A stretch of 64,000 nt of DNA from Anabaena minutissima FACHB-250 (GTDB lineage: Bacteria > Cyanobacteriota > Cyanobacteriia > Cyanobacteriales > Nostocaceae). The stretch is taken from contig NZ_JACJRG010000007.1 in the NCBI RefSeq assembly GCF_014697125.1, positions 1 through 64,000 on the forward strand, read 5' to 3'. Position numbers and translations under genes: made by a program. This document shows positions 19,561-29,307 of the stretch, in pieces (position 1 is the stretch's first letter; each line of letters starts with the position of its first letter). The notes below the pieces were generated by a model, which ran no database searches, was not told the DNA's origin, and worked only from the letters and a program-made list of their open reading frames with translations.

Positions 19561-22500
19561 TCAACCAGGCAAAGATAAGCCTGTGACGGCTATTACACCA
19601 GCAATTACACTGGCTACGAGAGAAGATAATGCTGTACCAAATAGCCACCAAGCTGCACTAGCAACGGTTTTTCTAGTTTCTTCGGCTTGTTTTTGAGCTT
19701 GCTGTTGTACAGCTTTAATGCGTTTTTGGGCTTCTTGCTGAATCCTTTCGGCGCGTTGCAGTACACTATCCCGCGCCGCTTCTATTTGGTTGATGATGCG
19801 GTTAGCGTCTTCTTGGGAGATATCCTCACGGGAACTCAAGATGGCTACTAGGGTATCACGGTCAAATTGACTGAGGCGATCGCGCAAAGCTGCAAATCCC
19901 ACTTGCGGATCATCAAAGACTTTGGCAAAGTCTTGTCTAATACCTTCATAGCTGAGTTCTGGACGTTCTAAGGAATCGAGGTAGTTACGAATCTTGCCAA
20001 AAATTTGGTCTATGGCTGACTGGAATTTTTGTTGAATTTGCTGGATTTGCTGGACAATCGAGTTACGTGCTGATTCGATTTGATCAACAATCCGGTTAGC
20101 TTCCTCTTCAGAGATATCTTCCCGTTCAGATAATAACGCCACCATTGTCGAACGGTCAAATTTAGAAACGCGATCGCCTAAATTTTCTACTCCCAAGCGG
20201 GGGTCTTGCAAGAGTAATCTTAAATCCCGTTTGATACCTTCGGGGTTAAGTTCTTCTTTGTTGGTGTGACGCAGATAGTTTTCTAGGCTGGCTGTAAAAT
20301 TTCCAACTCTCTGAGCAGTGCGTTTTGCCAAGCGGCGTGGCGTTCTGATTATATTCCCAATCGCCTCTTGTACTTGGTCAATTGTCCGATTAACTTGCTC
20401 TTCGCTCAAGTTTCCTTGTTGGCTGAGGAGTTTAACCAAGGTTTCGCGGTCAACTTGTGCTAGTCTGTCGCGTAAAGCTTCCGCACCCTCTCTTGGCTGA
20501 GTTAGTAAAGTTTCTAAATCTCTTCTAATCCCTTCCGGGTTGAGTTCTTCTAGGTTGGTATTGCGGAGATAGTCACCAATAGCTGTGATGGTGCGATCGT
20601 ATTGTTCCCTTACTGCTTGTGGTGTTTGTAAAACGTTATCCCGGACAGATTCTAACTGATCGATAATTTGATTAATTTGCTCTTCACTCAAATCTTGACG
20701 CTGACTGAGCAGTTTTACAAATGTATCACGGTCAAACTGCAATAAACGCGATCGTAATAGTCGGATTCCCACTTCAGGATCTGCCAACAACGCTCTAAAA
20801 TCGCGTCTAATACCATCAGGATTTAACTCATCTTTGTTGGTATGGCGCAGATAATCTTCAATTCTTCGCCACAGTTCATTAACTCTATCTGTGGCTTGTT
20901 CTTGTTTCTCTCTAGCTTGATTTGAGACATCATTGCAGATACCTTCAAGTTGACTAACTATATTATTAGCTTCCTCTTCGCTAAAATCTTGCCGTTGCAA
21001 AAGTATCTGTACAAAAGCTTCCCGGTCAAATCCCTGTAAAAGAGTGCTTAAATCTATGGATTGACCATTTAATTCTGCTAATAAATTGGCAAAATCTCGC
21101 CCAATCGCCTCTGGATTCAGTTGTTCTTTATCAGTTGCACGCAGATAATTTTCAATCCGCAGACGGATTTCGTGACCTTTTTCGACTCTTTCAGACTGAC
21201 GCACAGTTTCTAGAACTTCTTGGCAAATGCTATCCATCTGTTGAGAGATTTCTGTCACCCTCGCTTCACTAATATCACCCCGTTGTTTCAGCCAGTTGCT
21301 AAATTCGTCCGGCTGGAGTTGTTCTAGTTGCTGACGGACATTTGTAGAATCTGCTTGGGGGTCATAGATGACTTCAGGAAATTCATCTCTAATAGTGATG
21401 CGGTTAAAATGCCAAGGAAAAGAATTCAAGATATAGTCTTTGACATCTGATTTGATAGTGTCATCACTTGGCACAGTAAATCTCTCAGTAATTTGCTCAG
21501 TCGTTTTATCTCTGAGTTGTTGTATTTCGTGGGTAATTTTATCGACATCGATATCTTGAACTTTGTCTTTTAACTTTTGTAATTGATTGGTGATTTTATC
21601 GACATCAATATCAGCGATATCAACGCGATCTAAGACTGCTGGCATAGCAGCAGCTACACCATATTGTACAGCTTGCTTGATTACACCATTTCTGCCATTA
21701 CCGTTTTTTCTACCTGCGGTAACTAACTGTTGTAGTCGTTCACCTAAATCTTCCGATTTCAACTCTTCGGGAGTAGCAGATTGTAACAAATTGATGACTT
21801 GTTCTGTAGGGTTGCGGCGAGCAAAGGTTTGTTCCCAAGCTGCGTTTAATTGGTTAGCAATTTGGTTGATATTTTCCTTCGATAAATTGGTGCGACTGCT
21901 AACTAAATCTACAAAGGTTTGGCGATTAATATTTTTGAGTAAGTCGCCATCAGCAAGTGTTCCCCAATCTACATCGCTCAGAATTTTATCAAATTGACTG
22001 CGAATTTCTCCTAAATCTAGTTTTGGTAGTGGTAGAGATGCTAAGGAATTTTGCAGGGTATTGGTAATACTTTCCGTATCCAAACCAGCCGTCAATTCTC
22101 TCCTGACTGCGGCTGTAATTTCTTCAGCCGTGGACACCGCTTGTTTTTGTGCAGCACCAGCACCAATGGCTGTGCTTGCTGTTCCCATCAGTGACTGTAA
22201 ACCAGAATTGACAGTGCTGATGATAGAACCGAGTAAAGAACCAACTGCGGAAGAACCCAACCACGCCACCAATAAGAAATAGGTAGACCAAATTACAACG
22301 CCAATAATAGCTCCTAGCAGCGCACTGTCAATTAAGCTGAGTTTAACTGCTAAAAAACAAGCCGCAAATAAAGCAATACTGGCGGTGATGATTCCCCAAG
22401 CACCAACTTTAGCTTCAACTTTGCGAATCTTCCTCCCAAAACTGTCTGACTCTCCATCATCTACATCAGTTCCTAAAGTTGATATTCTGGCAGCTACTGA

Positions 22501-22689
22501 AAGGTTAGTTAACAATAATTGAAAGGCGATCGCCATTAAAGTACCAGCTAACAAAGCTACTAGAAACTGAGAACTAGAAAACACAAAAGATGGTTCTACT
22601 GGAATTATGACATCTGGCAATCTTGTTGTAGGTGCTACACCAAAAGATAGCCAAGGTTGTATCAAAATATTTTCCCAAGTTTGAAACAT
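19561..22689 (-). CDS. Large membrane-anchored protein with about five 100-aa helical repeats
   Basis: 1042-aa protein of unknown function. TM helices lie at about 36-60, 97-118 and 125-150, and a C-terminal hydrophobic segment at about 1010-1038. Between them are at least five copies of a roughly 100-aa alpha-helical unit. Each has an (I/L)NYLRxTN..ELNPEGI(R/K)RD box and an FDR(D/E)T(F/L)VxLLSQRxDLSEE(Q/E)xNxI(I/V)DQ(L/I)E box, and two older, more divergent copies precede them. The end is a coiled coil (QQEAQKRIKAVQQQ). Automatic annotation often gives only membrane protein or an MFS label, which the sequence does not support. Stress-type neighbours suggest an envelope role. Confidence 0.75.
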   Translation of the reverse strand: MFQTWENILIQPWLSFGVAPTTRLPDVIIPVEPSFVFSSSQFLVALLAGTLMAIAFQLLLTNLSVAARISTLGTDVDDGESDSFGRKIRKVEAKVGAWGIITASIALFAACFLAVKLSLIDSALLGAIIGVVIWSTYFLLVAWLGSSAVGSLLGSIISTVNSGLQSLMGTASTAIGAGAAQKQAVSTAEEITAAVRRELTAGLDTESITNTLQNSLASLPLPKLDLGEIRSQFDKILSDVDWGTLADGDLLKNINRQTFVDLVSSRTNLSKENINQIANQLNAAWEQTFARRNPTEQVINLLQSATPEELKSEDLGERLQQLVTAGRKNGNGRNGVIKQAVQYGVAAAMPAVLDRVDIADIDVDKITNQLQKLKDKVQDIDVDKITHEIQQLRDKTTEQITERFTVPSDDTIKSDVKDYILNSFPWHFNRITIRDEFPEVIYDPQADSTNVRQQLEQLQPDEFSNWLKQRGDISEARVTEISQQMDSICQEVLETVRQSERVEKGHEIRLRIENYLRATDKEQLNPEAIGRDFANLLAELNGQSIDLSTLLQGFDREAFVQILLQRQDFSEEEANNIVSQLEGICNDVSNQAREKQEQATDRVNELWRRIEDYLRHTNKDELNPDGIRRDFRALLADPEVGIRLLRSRLLQFDRDTFVKLLSQRQDLSEEQINQIIDQLESVRDNVLQTPQAVREQYDRTITAIGDYLRNTNLEELNPEGIRRDLETLLTQPREGAEALRDRLAQVDRETLVKLLSQQGNLSEEQVNRTIDQVQEAIGNIIRTPRRLAKRTAQRVGNFTASLENYLRHTNKEELNPEGIKRDLRLLLQDPRLGVENLGDRVSKFDRSTMVALLSEREDISEEEANRIVDQIESARNSIVQQIQQIQQKFQSAIDQIFGKIRNYLDSLERPELSYEGIRQDFAKVFDDPQVGFAALRDRLSQFDRDTLVAILSSREDISQEDANRIINQIEAARDSVLQRAERIQQEAQKRIKAVQQQAQKQAEETRKTVASAAWWLFGTALSSLVASVIAGVIAVTGLSLPG

Positions 22690-23155
22690 AGTATTTTTTC
22701 TCTTATGCCCAATAGATTAAATATCCACTTCTTAGAGAATGGCTTATTTATAAATTTATTTATTATTTGTAGTTGAACTACACTTTCTTAGGTAAGAAGT
22801 TTAACTATCAAAAGTTATATCTTCTAGTAACGGGTTTAATAAAAAATCACATTACAACTATTACCAAAACAATCAATATGATACGCATTTACAAGCGTTT
22901 ATATTGGTAATTCATTTATATTTTGATTATATTTTTCTAAGGAAATAAGTCTTTTTTTATTGCTTTGGTAATTTTTATGCTTTCAGGGAAATTATCTATC
23001 TCTCTTGGTAGAACAGGAAATTATGCCAACAGATTGATGAAAAGAAATAGAAAAAAATGTTTATTAGAAGCAATGGCATTCAAAAATTTTCTTTATTTGT
23101 GAAAGTGAATTTTTTAATTAGTAATTTTTGTGTTGATTATCGGGAGAAATAAGAC
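22690..23155. other. AT-rich divergent intergenic region
   Basis: 466 bp between the 1042-aa gene and the stress-protein gene. I see no ORF, hairpin or repeat that stands out; it presumably holds both divergent promoters. GGGAG at 23142-23146 is the ribosome-binding site of the rightward gene. Confidence 0.4.
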
Positions 23156-24430
23156 ATGGTTGTGGGCATACATAGACGTTCTGTAGGTGTGTTTTCTAAT
23201 CGTCGGGATGCTGAACAGGCACTACATGAATTGAAGCATTCCGGCTTTCCGATGGATAGAGTCTCGGTGATCGCACAAAATGCAGACCGGGATAATGATA
23301 TGGCTGGGACTCCAGTACAGGAGAAAGTAGGCAATAAAGCTGATGAAGGTGCAACAACCGGAGCGATATCAGGTGGAGTTTTAGGTGGTTTAGGTGGCTT
23401 GTTAGTGGGTCTGGGGACTCTAGCAATTCCTGGTATTGGCCCGATCATACTGGCGGGAGCAACTGCAACTACTATAGCCACCACCTTAGCAGGAGCAGGT
23501 ATTGGTGCGGTGGCTGGTGGGTTACTAGGCGCATTAATTGGCTTGGGTATCCCCGAAGAGCGAGCTAGAGTCTACGAAGAGCGTGTACGGCGGGGACACT
23601 ATTTAGTGATCATCGATGGCACAGATGCAGAAATTGCTCAGGCAGAGGCAATTTTACATCGCCGTGGTATTGAAGAGTACGGCGTGTATAACTCTCCTGA
23701 TGCACAACGTCCTACTACAAATGTCGCTCGTGTTGAGCCAACCAGTGGTACGACTACATCCATACAAAGAACTAGACGGGCGATAGGGGTATTTCCTCAT
23801 CGTCGAGATGCGGAAGTAGCATTAGCCGAATTGCGAAATGCCGCTTTCCCGATGAATCAAGTCTCACTGATTGCTAAAGATACCGAGGGTCACGGTACAC
23901 CAGGGGTAGATAGAGGTATAGGCAATAAAGCAGACGAAGGAGCTAAGGCTGGAGCTGCTACAGGCGGAGTTTTAGGCGGTTTGGGTGGTTTATTAGTTGG
24001 TCTGGGTGCATTGGCAATTCCGGGAATTGGCCCAGTGATTGCGGGTGGTGCAGCCGCAACTGCTTTAGCGACCACCGTAGCAGGTGGTGCTGTAGGTGCA
24101 GCCGCCGGGGGTATCGTTGGCGGACTAGTTGGTTTAGGGATTCCTGAAGACCGCGCACGAGTTTATAGCGATCGCTTCCAAAGAGGTGATTACTTAGTAA
24201 TTGTCGATGGAACAGAAGCACAAATCCACCACGCGGAAACAATCCTCAAACGCCGGGGGATTGAAGAATTCGCCGTCTTTGATGCCACTGATTTAGACGC
24301 GGAACGCCACCACCACCAAGGTTTAGAACGGGCGAGACACGAAGATATTGTTCGGACTGAAAAACCAGTTACAGGCGATCGGCATGATCCTGCGGTAGTG
24401 ATTGTTGACCGCCGGGAAGAACGAATTTAA
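23156..24430 (+). CDS. Duplicated general-stress/glycine-zipper protein
   Basis: 424-aa protein made of two tandem copies of one module, about residues 1-185 and 205-390. Each copy has a YflT/17M-like domain (VGVFSNRRDAEQALHELKHS; IGVFPHRRDAEVALAELRNA), then a long Gly-rich helix pair (GGVLGGLGGLLVGLGTLAIP, AGGLLGALIGLGIPEERARVY) resembling a glycine zipper, and an ending YLVIIDGT..EIAQAEAILHRRGIEEY. The C-terminal tail is charged and disordered. Such proteins are commonly stress-induced in cyanobacteria and may associate with membranes. A good GGGAG site precedes the ATG. The high internal identity suggests a recent duplication. Confidence 0.8.
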   Translation: MVVGIHRRSVGVFSNRRDAEQALHELKHSGFPMDRVSVIAQNADRDNDMAGTPVQEKVGNKADEGATTGAISGGVLGGLGGLLVGLGTLAIPGIGPIILAGATATTIATTLAGAGIGAVAGGLLGALIGLGIPEERARVYEERVRRGHYLVIIDGTDAEIAQAEAILHRRGIEEYGVYNSPDAQRPTTNVARVEPTSGTTTSIQRTRRAIGVFPHRRDAEVALAELRNAAFPMNQVSLIAKDTEGHGTPGVDRGIGNKADEGAKAGAATGGVLGGLGGLLVGLGALAIPGIGPVIAGGAAATALATTVAGGAVGAAAGGIVGGLVGLGIPEDRARVYSDRFQRGDYLVIVDGTEAQIHHAETILKRRGIEEFAVFDATDLDAERHHHQGLERARHEDIVRTEKPVTGDRHDPAVVIVDRREERI

Positions 24431-24594
24431 CCCCCTTAATCTCCCTAATCCAGTTCCCTCCCCTACCCTTCGGAAAGCCGCTTCGCATCTAGTGCAAGGG
24501 GAGGATTAGGGTGGGGCAAAACCTAGATTTTCAAGCTATTTCCCATTTGTTAAGCAAGTCTACCTTTTTCATATTTACCTCCAGAAATAAAGCA

Positions 24595-25053
24595 ATGAAC
24601 AAGCTCACTCCTTTTTTTATTAGTTGTGTTTTAGTTATTGGTGCGGCGGCTTGTCAAGACACAGCCAAAACAACTGTGACTGCACCAGCACCAGACGAAG
24701 CACCACAAGCTCCAACGGCACAAGTAACACAAGAAGCTCAAGAAGATGCTCAAAGTGAAACTCGCAGAAGACAACTAAATGCAGACATTCGCGCCCGTGA
24801 AGAACGAAATAATCTGACGGGTGGAGATGCACAGAGAACCGAAGGTGATTTAGCCAGTGAAGTGCGATCAAAATTGGAGGCTAACATCCCTGATGGTCAA
24901 TTAACGGTTAATGCCGAAGAAGATGGAATTGTTACTGTTGCAGGAACTGTAAACAATCAAGAGCAGTTATCGAAGATTGAACCTTTGGCAAAAGAAATTA
25001 AAGGTGTCACACAGGTAATCGTCAATGCAACCGTTGCGCCGCCAACAAGCTAG
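24595..25053 (+). CDS. BON-domain lipoprotein
   Basis: 152-aa lipoprotein. The start is set at ATG 24595 because it gives an intact lipoprotein signal with lipobox GAAAC (about residues 15-19). A Pro/Ala/Gln-rich linker follows, then a BON domain at about 85-148 (DLASEVRSKLEANIPDGQL, VTVAGTVNNQEQLSKIEPLA, GVTQVIVNATV). BON proteins such as OsmY are envelope proteins that bind phospholipid and protect against osmotic stress. It lies between two other stress or membrane genes. Confidence 0.82.
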   Translation: MNKLTPFFISCVLVIGAAACQDTAKTTVTAPAPDEAPQAPTAQVTQEAQEDAQSETRRRQLNADIRAREERNNLTGGDAQRTEGDLASEVRSKLEANIPDGQLTVNAEEDGIVTVAGTVNNQEQLSKIEPLAKEIKGVTQVIVNATVAPPTS

Positions 25054-25337
25054 AGCTTTCTGAGAAATAAATTACCCTCTTGTGGCATGGGAAATGTGGA
25101 ATGGTTTTCCTCACCTGTCCCACAAGGGAATCAGGGATGTTTCTTGATTCGGAAGTGTCCTAAATTTGGTGGCTACAGTATTATTTAGGTGTAAATAAAT
25201 ATAGCTAATCATTAAAATAGTCAGTCGCTAGTGTAACTACTTACTTCTAATGATTGACAATTGACAACGCTCATGATTATGTTTATTTACATCTGATCAC
25301 TTAGAAAAACTGTTTTGATTACCAAAATAGAAAAATT

Positions 25338-25757
25338 ATGGAAACCGAACAAAAGCAACCGGAATCCTTAAATGCCACAATAGCACTACCAGAGGCACAA
25401 AATGGTAACTTACCTAAGCTACCACCTGCAACTGACAGCAATGCCCAGTGGCAACAAACTGCCAAACAAGTAGCAGATTTTTTTGGACAATTCCCTGAGT
25501 ATTTAGGGAGTTTTTATCAAAAATATAAGCAGCCCATTGTTACTGTTTTGCTAATTTTATCGCTTGTAGTGACACTGAAGGTCTTACTAGCTTTAATAGA
25601 TGCAATCAATGATATCCCGCTTTTATCACCTCTTTTTGAAGTGATTGGAATTAGTTACTCAACCTGGTTTATTTTCCGTTATCTTATTAAGTCTTCAACT
25701 CGCCAAGAACTAGTATCTGAAGTTAATTCACTGAAAAATCAATTTTTTGGTGGATAA
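25338..25757 (+). CDS. CAAD/CURT1-domain thylakoid membrane protein
   Basis: 139-aa protein with a disordered N-terminus (residues 1-35), an amphipathic helix (WQQTAKQVADFFGQFPEYLG), two TM helices (about 68-88 and 96-115) and a C-terminal amphipathic helix. This is the CAAD domain, also called CURT1, found in proteins that bend thylakoid membranes and appended to some cyanobacterial aminoacyl-tRNA synthetases. Here it is free-standing. Nostocales have several paralogues, so it is not necessarily the main CurT. Confidence 0.85.
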   Translation: METEQKQPESLNATIALPEAQNGNLPKLPPATDSNAQWQQTAKQVADFFGQFPEYLGSFYQKYKQPIVTVLLILSLVVTLKVLLALIDAINDIPLLSPLFEVIGISYSTWFIFRYLIKSSTRQELVSEVNSLKNQFFGG

Positions 25758-25829
25758 ATTCTCTAACATTAAGTTCTTCTTATATGCGGTAGCAATCATA
25801 TTTAGTTTTTGAGTATGGCTGCAATTCAC

Positions 25830-25866
25830 AATCCCGGTTTCTCACAGAAATCGGGATTCTTAGTTT
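25830..25866 (+). terminator. Terminator after the CAAD gene
   Basis: A 13-bp stem (AATCCCGGTTTCT / AGAAATCGGGATT) with a CAC loop is followed by CTTAGTTTTT, 73 bp after the stop. Confidence 0.7.
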
Positions 25867-26041
25867 TTAGCAATCATTTAGATTTTCAACTCTCATTTAT
25901 ACTGATTTGAATATACCGCAAGGAATAAATAAATATAGAAAGTTAATTTTAAATTACTACTAAAGATAGTAGATTTATTGTTATCAAAATTTTAATATTG
26001 TTCTCGAAGTTTTAACAGTTTTTTTAAACGAGGACATATTT

Positions 26042-26446
26042 ATGGCTAGTGAAAAAAATAGAGGTGTAGATTCATCTGAACGCGCAGAAGTAGATACATA
26101 TGATAGAGGAATTGTCCCTGCTGAAACTGCTGCCCGCAAAGAAAGAGAAGGCGATTTATACAAAACATTGCCAACAGAAGAAAGAGAAGCAGATGCACCT
26201 ACAGATGATCAAACAAATGCCCAAAGTGTTCGCACTACAGATGGTTATACAGTAGATAAAGAAGGTTTATTAAATAACTACGCAGTTGAACCAGAAATGT
26301 ATTATGAAGTTCCAGGTGATGCCAAAGAAGAAGCAGCACAAGATACAGCAGAACGTATGCAAGAATTAGCCGAAGTAAATGAAGATAAAGAAGGCGAATT
26401 AACCGAAAAAGGCGATATAAGAGGTAAAGGAACAGGTTTAATTTAG
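26042..26446 (+). CDS. Acidic, predicted disordered hydrophilic protein
   Basis: 134-aa protein composed almost only of charged and small polar residues (Glu, Asp, Lys, Thr, Ala), with no Cys or Trp, no signal peptide and no TM segment. A GAGGA box lies before the ATG. The composition is hydrophilin/LEA-like, and it sits among other stress-type genes, which suggests a desiccation or osmotic protection role, but no family motif was identified. Confidence 0.65.
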   Translation: MASEKNRGVDSSERAEVDTYDRGIVPAETAARKEREGDLYKTLPTEEREADAPTDDQTNAQSVRTTDGYTVDKEGLLNNYAVEPEMYYEVPGDAKEEAAQDTAERMQELAEVNEDKEGELTEKGDIRGKGTGLI

Positions 26447-26452
26447 GGTGTA

Positions 26453-26475
26453 GAGACGTTGCATTGCAACGTCTC
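26453..26475. repeat. Near-perfect short palindrome GAGACGTTGCA
   Basis: GAGACGTTGCA, one base, then its exact complement. This is a dispersed repeat also present in degenerate form at 12034-12057. Located seven bp after one gene and 25 bp before the end of the next, it may also act as a bidirectional terminator. Confidence 0.65.
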
Positions 26476-26499
26476 CATAGGCGTTATCATTTCTGCAAA

Positions 26500-26970
26500 T
26501 CATCTATTAGGACTAAGAGGTAAATGTTTAATCGGCACTTTAACTACTGGGATTTTGTGAAAGTATTCACGAGAATAGTAGTTTTGCCGACCACTATTAT
26601 CTAAAAATTGCGTATAGCTTTGTAGCATGATTTGTTTACCAGCATAGCCTAAACCTAAAAAGGTATTAGCAAAGCCCTTATTGTAATTAGCCGAACCATA
26701 ACCATGATTAGTATCTTGGACATTAACACCATAGGTAGCTAATTGTGTAGTACCCCAATCACAATCAGTAGGATGACATTGACCAAACACGCGAATATTT
26801 AACGTGTTCCTACCAGCAGAAGTAATAACTAAGCGAGTAATACCGCGAGTATTGGCATCTTTATTGACCCAAGTCCCAACAAAATCGCCAGGTGCAGCTA
26901 AAGTAGGACTGGCAAAAGCAGCAGTTAAAGCTATACTTGCAGCAGCAAGACTTAAAGCAGTTTTCATCAT
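26500..26970 (-). CDS. Exported protein of unknown function
   Basis: 156-aa protein with a clear signal peptide (residues 2-25, cleavage near TLAAP). The mature part begins GDFVGTWVNKDANTRGITRLVI, a lipocalin/avidin-like first strand, and has one Cys pair (QCHPTDCDWG). Predicted as a small secreted beta-rich protein. A GGAG box precedes the start. No catalytic motif was seen. Confidence 0.65.
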   Translation of the reverse strand: MMKTALSLAAASIALTAAFASPTLAAPGDFVGTWVNKDANTRGITRLVITSAGRNTLNIRVFGQCHPTDCDWGTTQLATYGVNVQDTNHGYGSANYNKGFANTFLGLGYAGKQIMLQSYTQFLDNSGRQNYYSREYFHKIPVVKVPIKHLPLSPNR

Positions 26971-27100
26971 TGTAGTAATACTCCATTAATAGTATTTTAT
27001 TGCTTTAATTTTTGATAGATGAACCCTGATATTGGGGATTTTATTTAGATAAACTCGGTGTGCCAAAATTCTTAGTTCCTAATTTTGAATTTTGAATTGT

Positions 27101-27895
27101 TTATCGCCACTTTTCACTCCAAGCACCTGTAACATCAATACCCCCAGAAACAGGCGTTAACTTCAATGAACCCCAACCAAAGGTGTTACAAATTGTGCCG
27201 AAGTTAGTACCACAAATATCACCAGCACCGTAACCATTGACAGAACGAGTTCCTAGATGGGAATAAGTAGAACCGTCCCAATTCCCATTACCAAACCAAG
27301 TGGTGTTTTTTAGACCACTCCGCAGAACACAACGCAAGCCATCACCTCTACGACTACCTGAAAGGTCAGATACTTGGTATTCATCAAAGTATCCGCCACA
27401 GGTTTTTGGTCTGGGTAAAGGTTTGTAATTAGTGCTGTTAACTAATTGCCATTCTTCATTCCACGCACCAGTAACACGAATTGTTGAACCACCACCCAAG
27501 ACTTGTACACTTAAATTTCCAGGGAAGTTACCGTTAAAATATTCACCATTTCCGTGAATATCAGCAGCAAAACCAACCAAATTGCGGCCTCTGTAGATGG
27601 CTTGTCCGACGTGGCGATAGGTTGAACCGCCCCAATTTCCTTCGCCATACCAAGCCAATCGAGGGATTGCTGTTCCTGGTTTACCTTGGCTAAATTTGAC
27701 GCAACGGATACCAGTACCCTGACTATCATTAAGAGATTTGACAACGTAAGTTCGCAGATGCGCGCCACAATTAAAATTTTGTTTTTGAACTAGCTGGAAG
27801 TTTTGGAGTCTTGGTACTTGGGCTAAAGCTGTAGTTGCTGTAGTTAAGACTACCATGCCCCCAAGTGTTAAAGATTTAAGTCCTAGACGAAACAT
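27101..27895 (-). CDS. Exported protein with two related Cys-containing repeats
   Basis: 264-aa protein with a signal peptide (1-25). The mature region has two similar halves: the first with NCGAHLRTYVVKSLNDS, IRCVKF, WYGEGNWGGSTYRHVG; the second with TCGGYFDEYQVSDLSGS, LRCVLR, WFGNGNWDGSTYSHLG. Each ends with a VTGAWxEEWQ/VTGAWSEKWR strand. The conserved Cys pair in each half probably forms a disulfide outside the cytoplasm. AAGGAA lies nine bases before the ATG. Function unknown; it neighbours another exported beta-rich protein. Confidence 0.65.
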   Translation of the reverse strand: MFRLGLKSLTLGGMVVLTTATTALAQVPRLQNFQLVQKQNFNCGAHLRTYVVKSLNDSQGTGIRCVKFSQGKPGTAIPRLAWYGEGNWGGSTYRHVGQAIYRGRNLVGFAADIHGNGEYFNGNFPGNLSVQVLGGGSTIRVTGAWNEEWQLVNSTNYKPLPRPKTCGGYFDEYQVSDLSGSRRGDGLRCVLRSGLKNTTWFGNGNWDGSTYSHLGTRSVNGYGAGDICGTNFGTICNTFGWGSLKLTPVSGGIDVTGAWSEKWR

Positions 27896-27976
27896 GATAC
27901 TTTTTCCTTATAGTAAAGTGTGTGCAGGTGTTGTTGAACACCTTCTGTTGTCCTCTAGGTCGGCTTCTAGTTTTTT

Positions 27977-29152
27977 ATGCAACCTCGGCAAAGCATCATT
28001 GAAATTTTTTCAACTTTTGTGCAGTTCGATGCCGATCGCTTCAGTCGGTGGGCGATGGAATCGCGCTTGCGTCGCAGCATTCAAAGTTGTCTCCACCAAA
28101 CCCCCAAGGAAACTTCGGAACACTTTTGGGCGTTGTATTGGTATAAGTTTTTGCAGATTCCCGAAACTCAATCCTTAGCCAAGCAACATCTGATGGCTTA
28201 TCTGCAAGAACCTTGTTATTGGACATCCCAAAAAACAGCCGCTAGTCTTACTAGTACGCAGTACAAGCTGTCAGATTGTTTTCAAGTAGCGATCGCCCAA
28301 ATCGATCGAGTCCTCAAAGGGTTTAATCCCAGTCAAACCAGTACGCTAAAAAACTACGCTAGCATTATCTTTGGTAGTGCGATTCGGGAAACCCTACGCC
28401 AACGCCAGGAAGTTGATATCTGCACTGATTGGGGTCTGTTACGCAAAATCAGCCAAAAGCGGTTGGAGGAATCTTTGCAAAATGCTGGTTTGTCCCCAAC
28501 AGAAATTAGGGCTTACATCCAAGCATGGAGTTGTTTTAAAACACTGTATGTGCCTACAAAAGCGGCTAACTCGCGCCAATTATCTCCCCCAGATGATGCA
28601 ACCTGGGAGGCGATCGCTAAAGCTTACAACTCCCAAAGCACACAATCAACTAACCCCCAAACCCTAGAGAAATGGTTATTGAGTGCGGCTAAGGCTGCAC
28701 GCAAATATCTGTATCCCAACCCAGACTCTCTGAATGTTACTAAGGGTAGTGATGATTCCTTTGAGATGTTAGATAATCTTTCTGGTACGGAACAGCCATC
28801 TTTAATTCAAGAAATCATTGTTTTGGAGGAAGAACAAGCTAGAAATTCGCAACAAGCAGAAATCAATCAAGCATTAGTGAAGGCAATTTCTCAACTAGAT
28901 GCTCAATTGCAAGAAATTTTAGTTTTATACTACGGTCAAAAGCTGAATCAGGATGCGATCGCTCAACAATTAGACATCAAGCAATATACCGTTTCCCGAC
29001 GACTCAGCAAAACTAAAGAAACTTTATTGCGATCGCTAGCAACCTGGAGTCAAGATACACTGCATATTTCCCTGACACCAGACATACTAAAGGGTATGAG
29101 TACGTTGATAGAAGACTGGCTACAGAACTACTACAATGCCTCGCACCCCTAA
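27977..29152 (+). CDS. Sigma-70-family (group 3/4-like) factor
   Basis: 391-aa protein. Only the C-terminus is clearly sigma-like: ALVKAISQLDAQLQEILVLYYGQKLNQDAIAQQLDIKQYTVSRRLSKTK (about residues 310-358, in several parts) is a region-4 helix-turn-helix. The N-terminal and middle helical region (WALYWYKFLQIP, ASIIFGSAIRETLRQR) is a divergent region-2-like core. It is followed 155 bp downstream by a DUF1822 gene, a pairing characteristic of cyanobacterial sigma-like regulators. Target genes cannot be told from the sequence. Confidence 0.75.
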   Translation: MQPRQSIIEIFSTFVQFDADRFSRWAMESRLRRSIQSCLHQTPKETSEHFWALYWYKFLQIPETQSLAKQHLMAYLQEPCYWTSQKTAASLTSTQYKLSDCFQVAIAQIDRVLKGFNPSQTSTLKNYASIIFGSAIRETLRQRQEVDICTDWGLLRKISQKRLEESLQNAGLSPTEIRAYIQAWSCFKTLYVPTKAANSRQLSPPDDATWEAIAKAYNSQSTQSTNPQTLEKWLLSAAKAARKYLYPNPDSLNVTKGSDDSFEMLDNLSGTEQPSLIQEIIVLEEEQARNSQQAEINQALVKAISQLDAQLQEILVLYYGQKLNQDAIAQQLDIKQYTVSRRLSKTKETLLRSLATWSQDTLHISLTPDILKGMSTLIEDWLQNYYNASHP

Positions 29153-29307
29153 ACTATGCTAAAACAGTCGAAAATTGATTATTAAGATTTGTAGATTTTT
29201 ACGTCTGTTCGAGAAATAGCTAATTATCCAAAAAATTCTTAATTTTGAATTTTGTAGGCGCAAGACTTGCCACAGGCTATTTTGAATTTTGAATTGATCC
29301 CCCCGGA

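Noticed and set aside
23137..24242. Several minus-strand ORFs across the stress-protein gene
   Set aside because: They are mirror frames of the Gly/Ala-rich coding strand and repeat twice exactly because the gene is duplicated.
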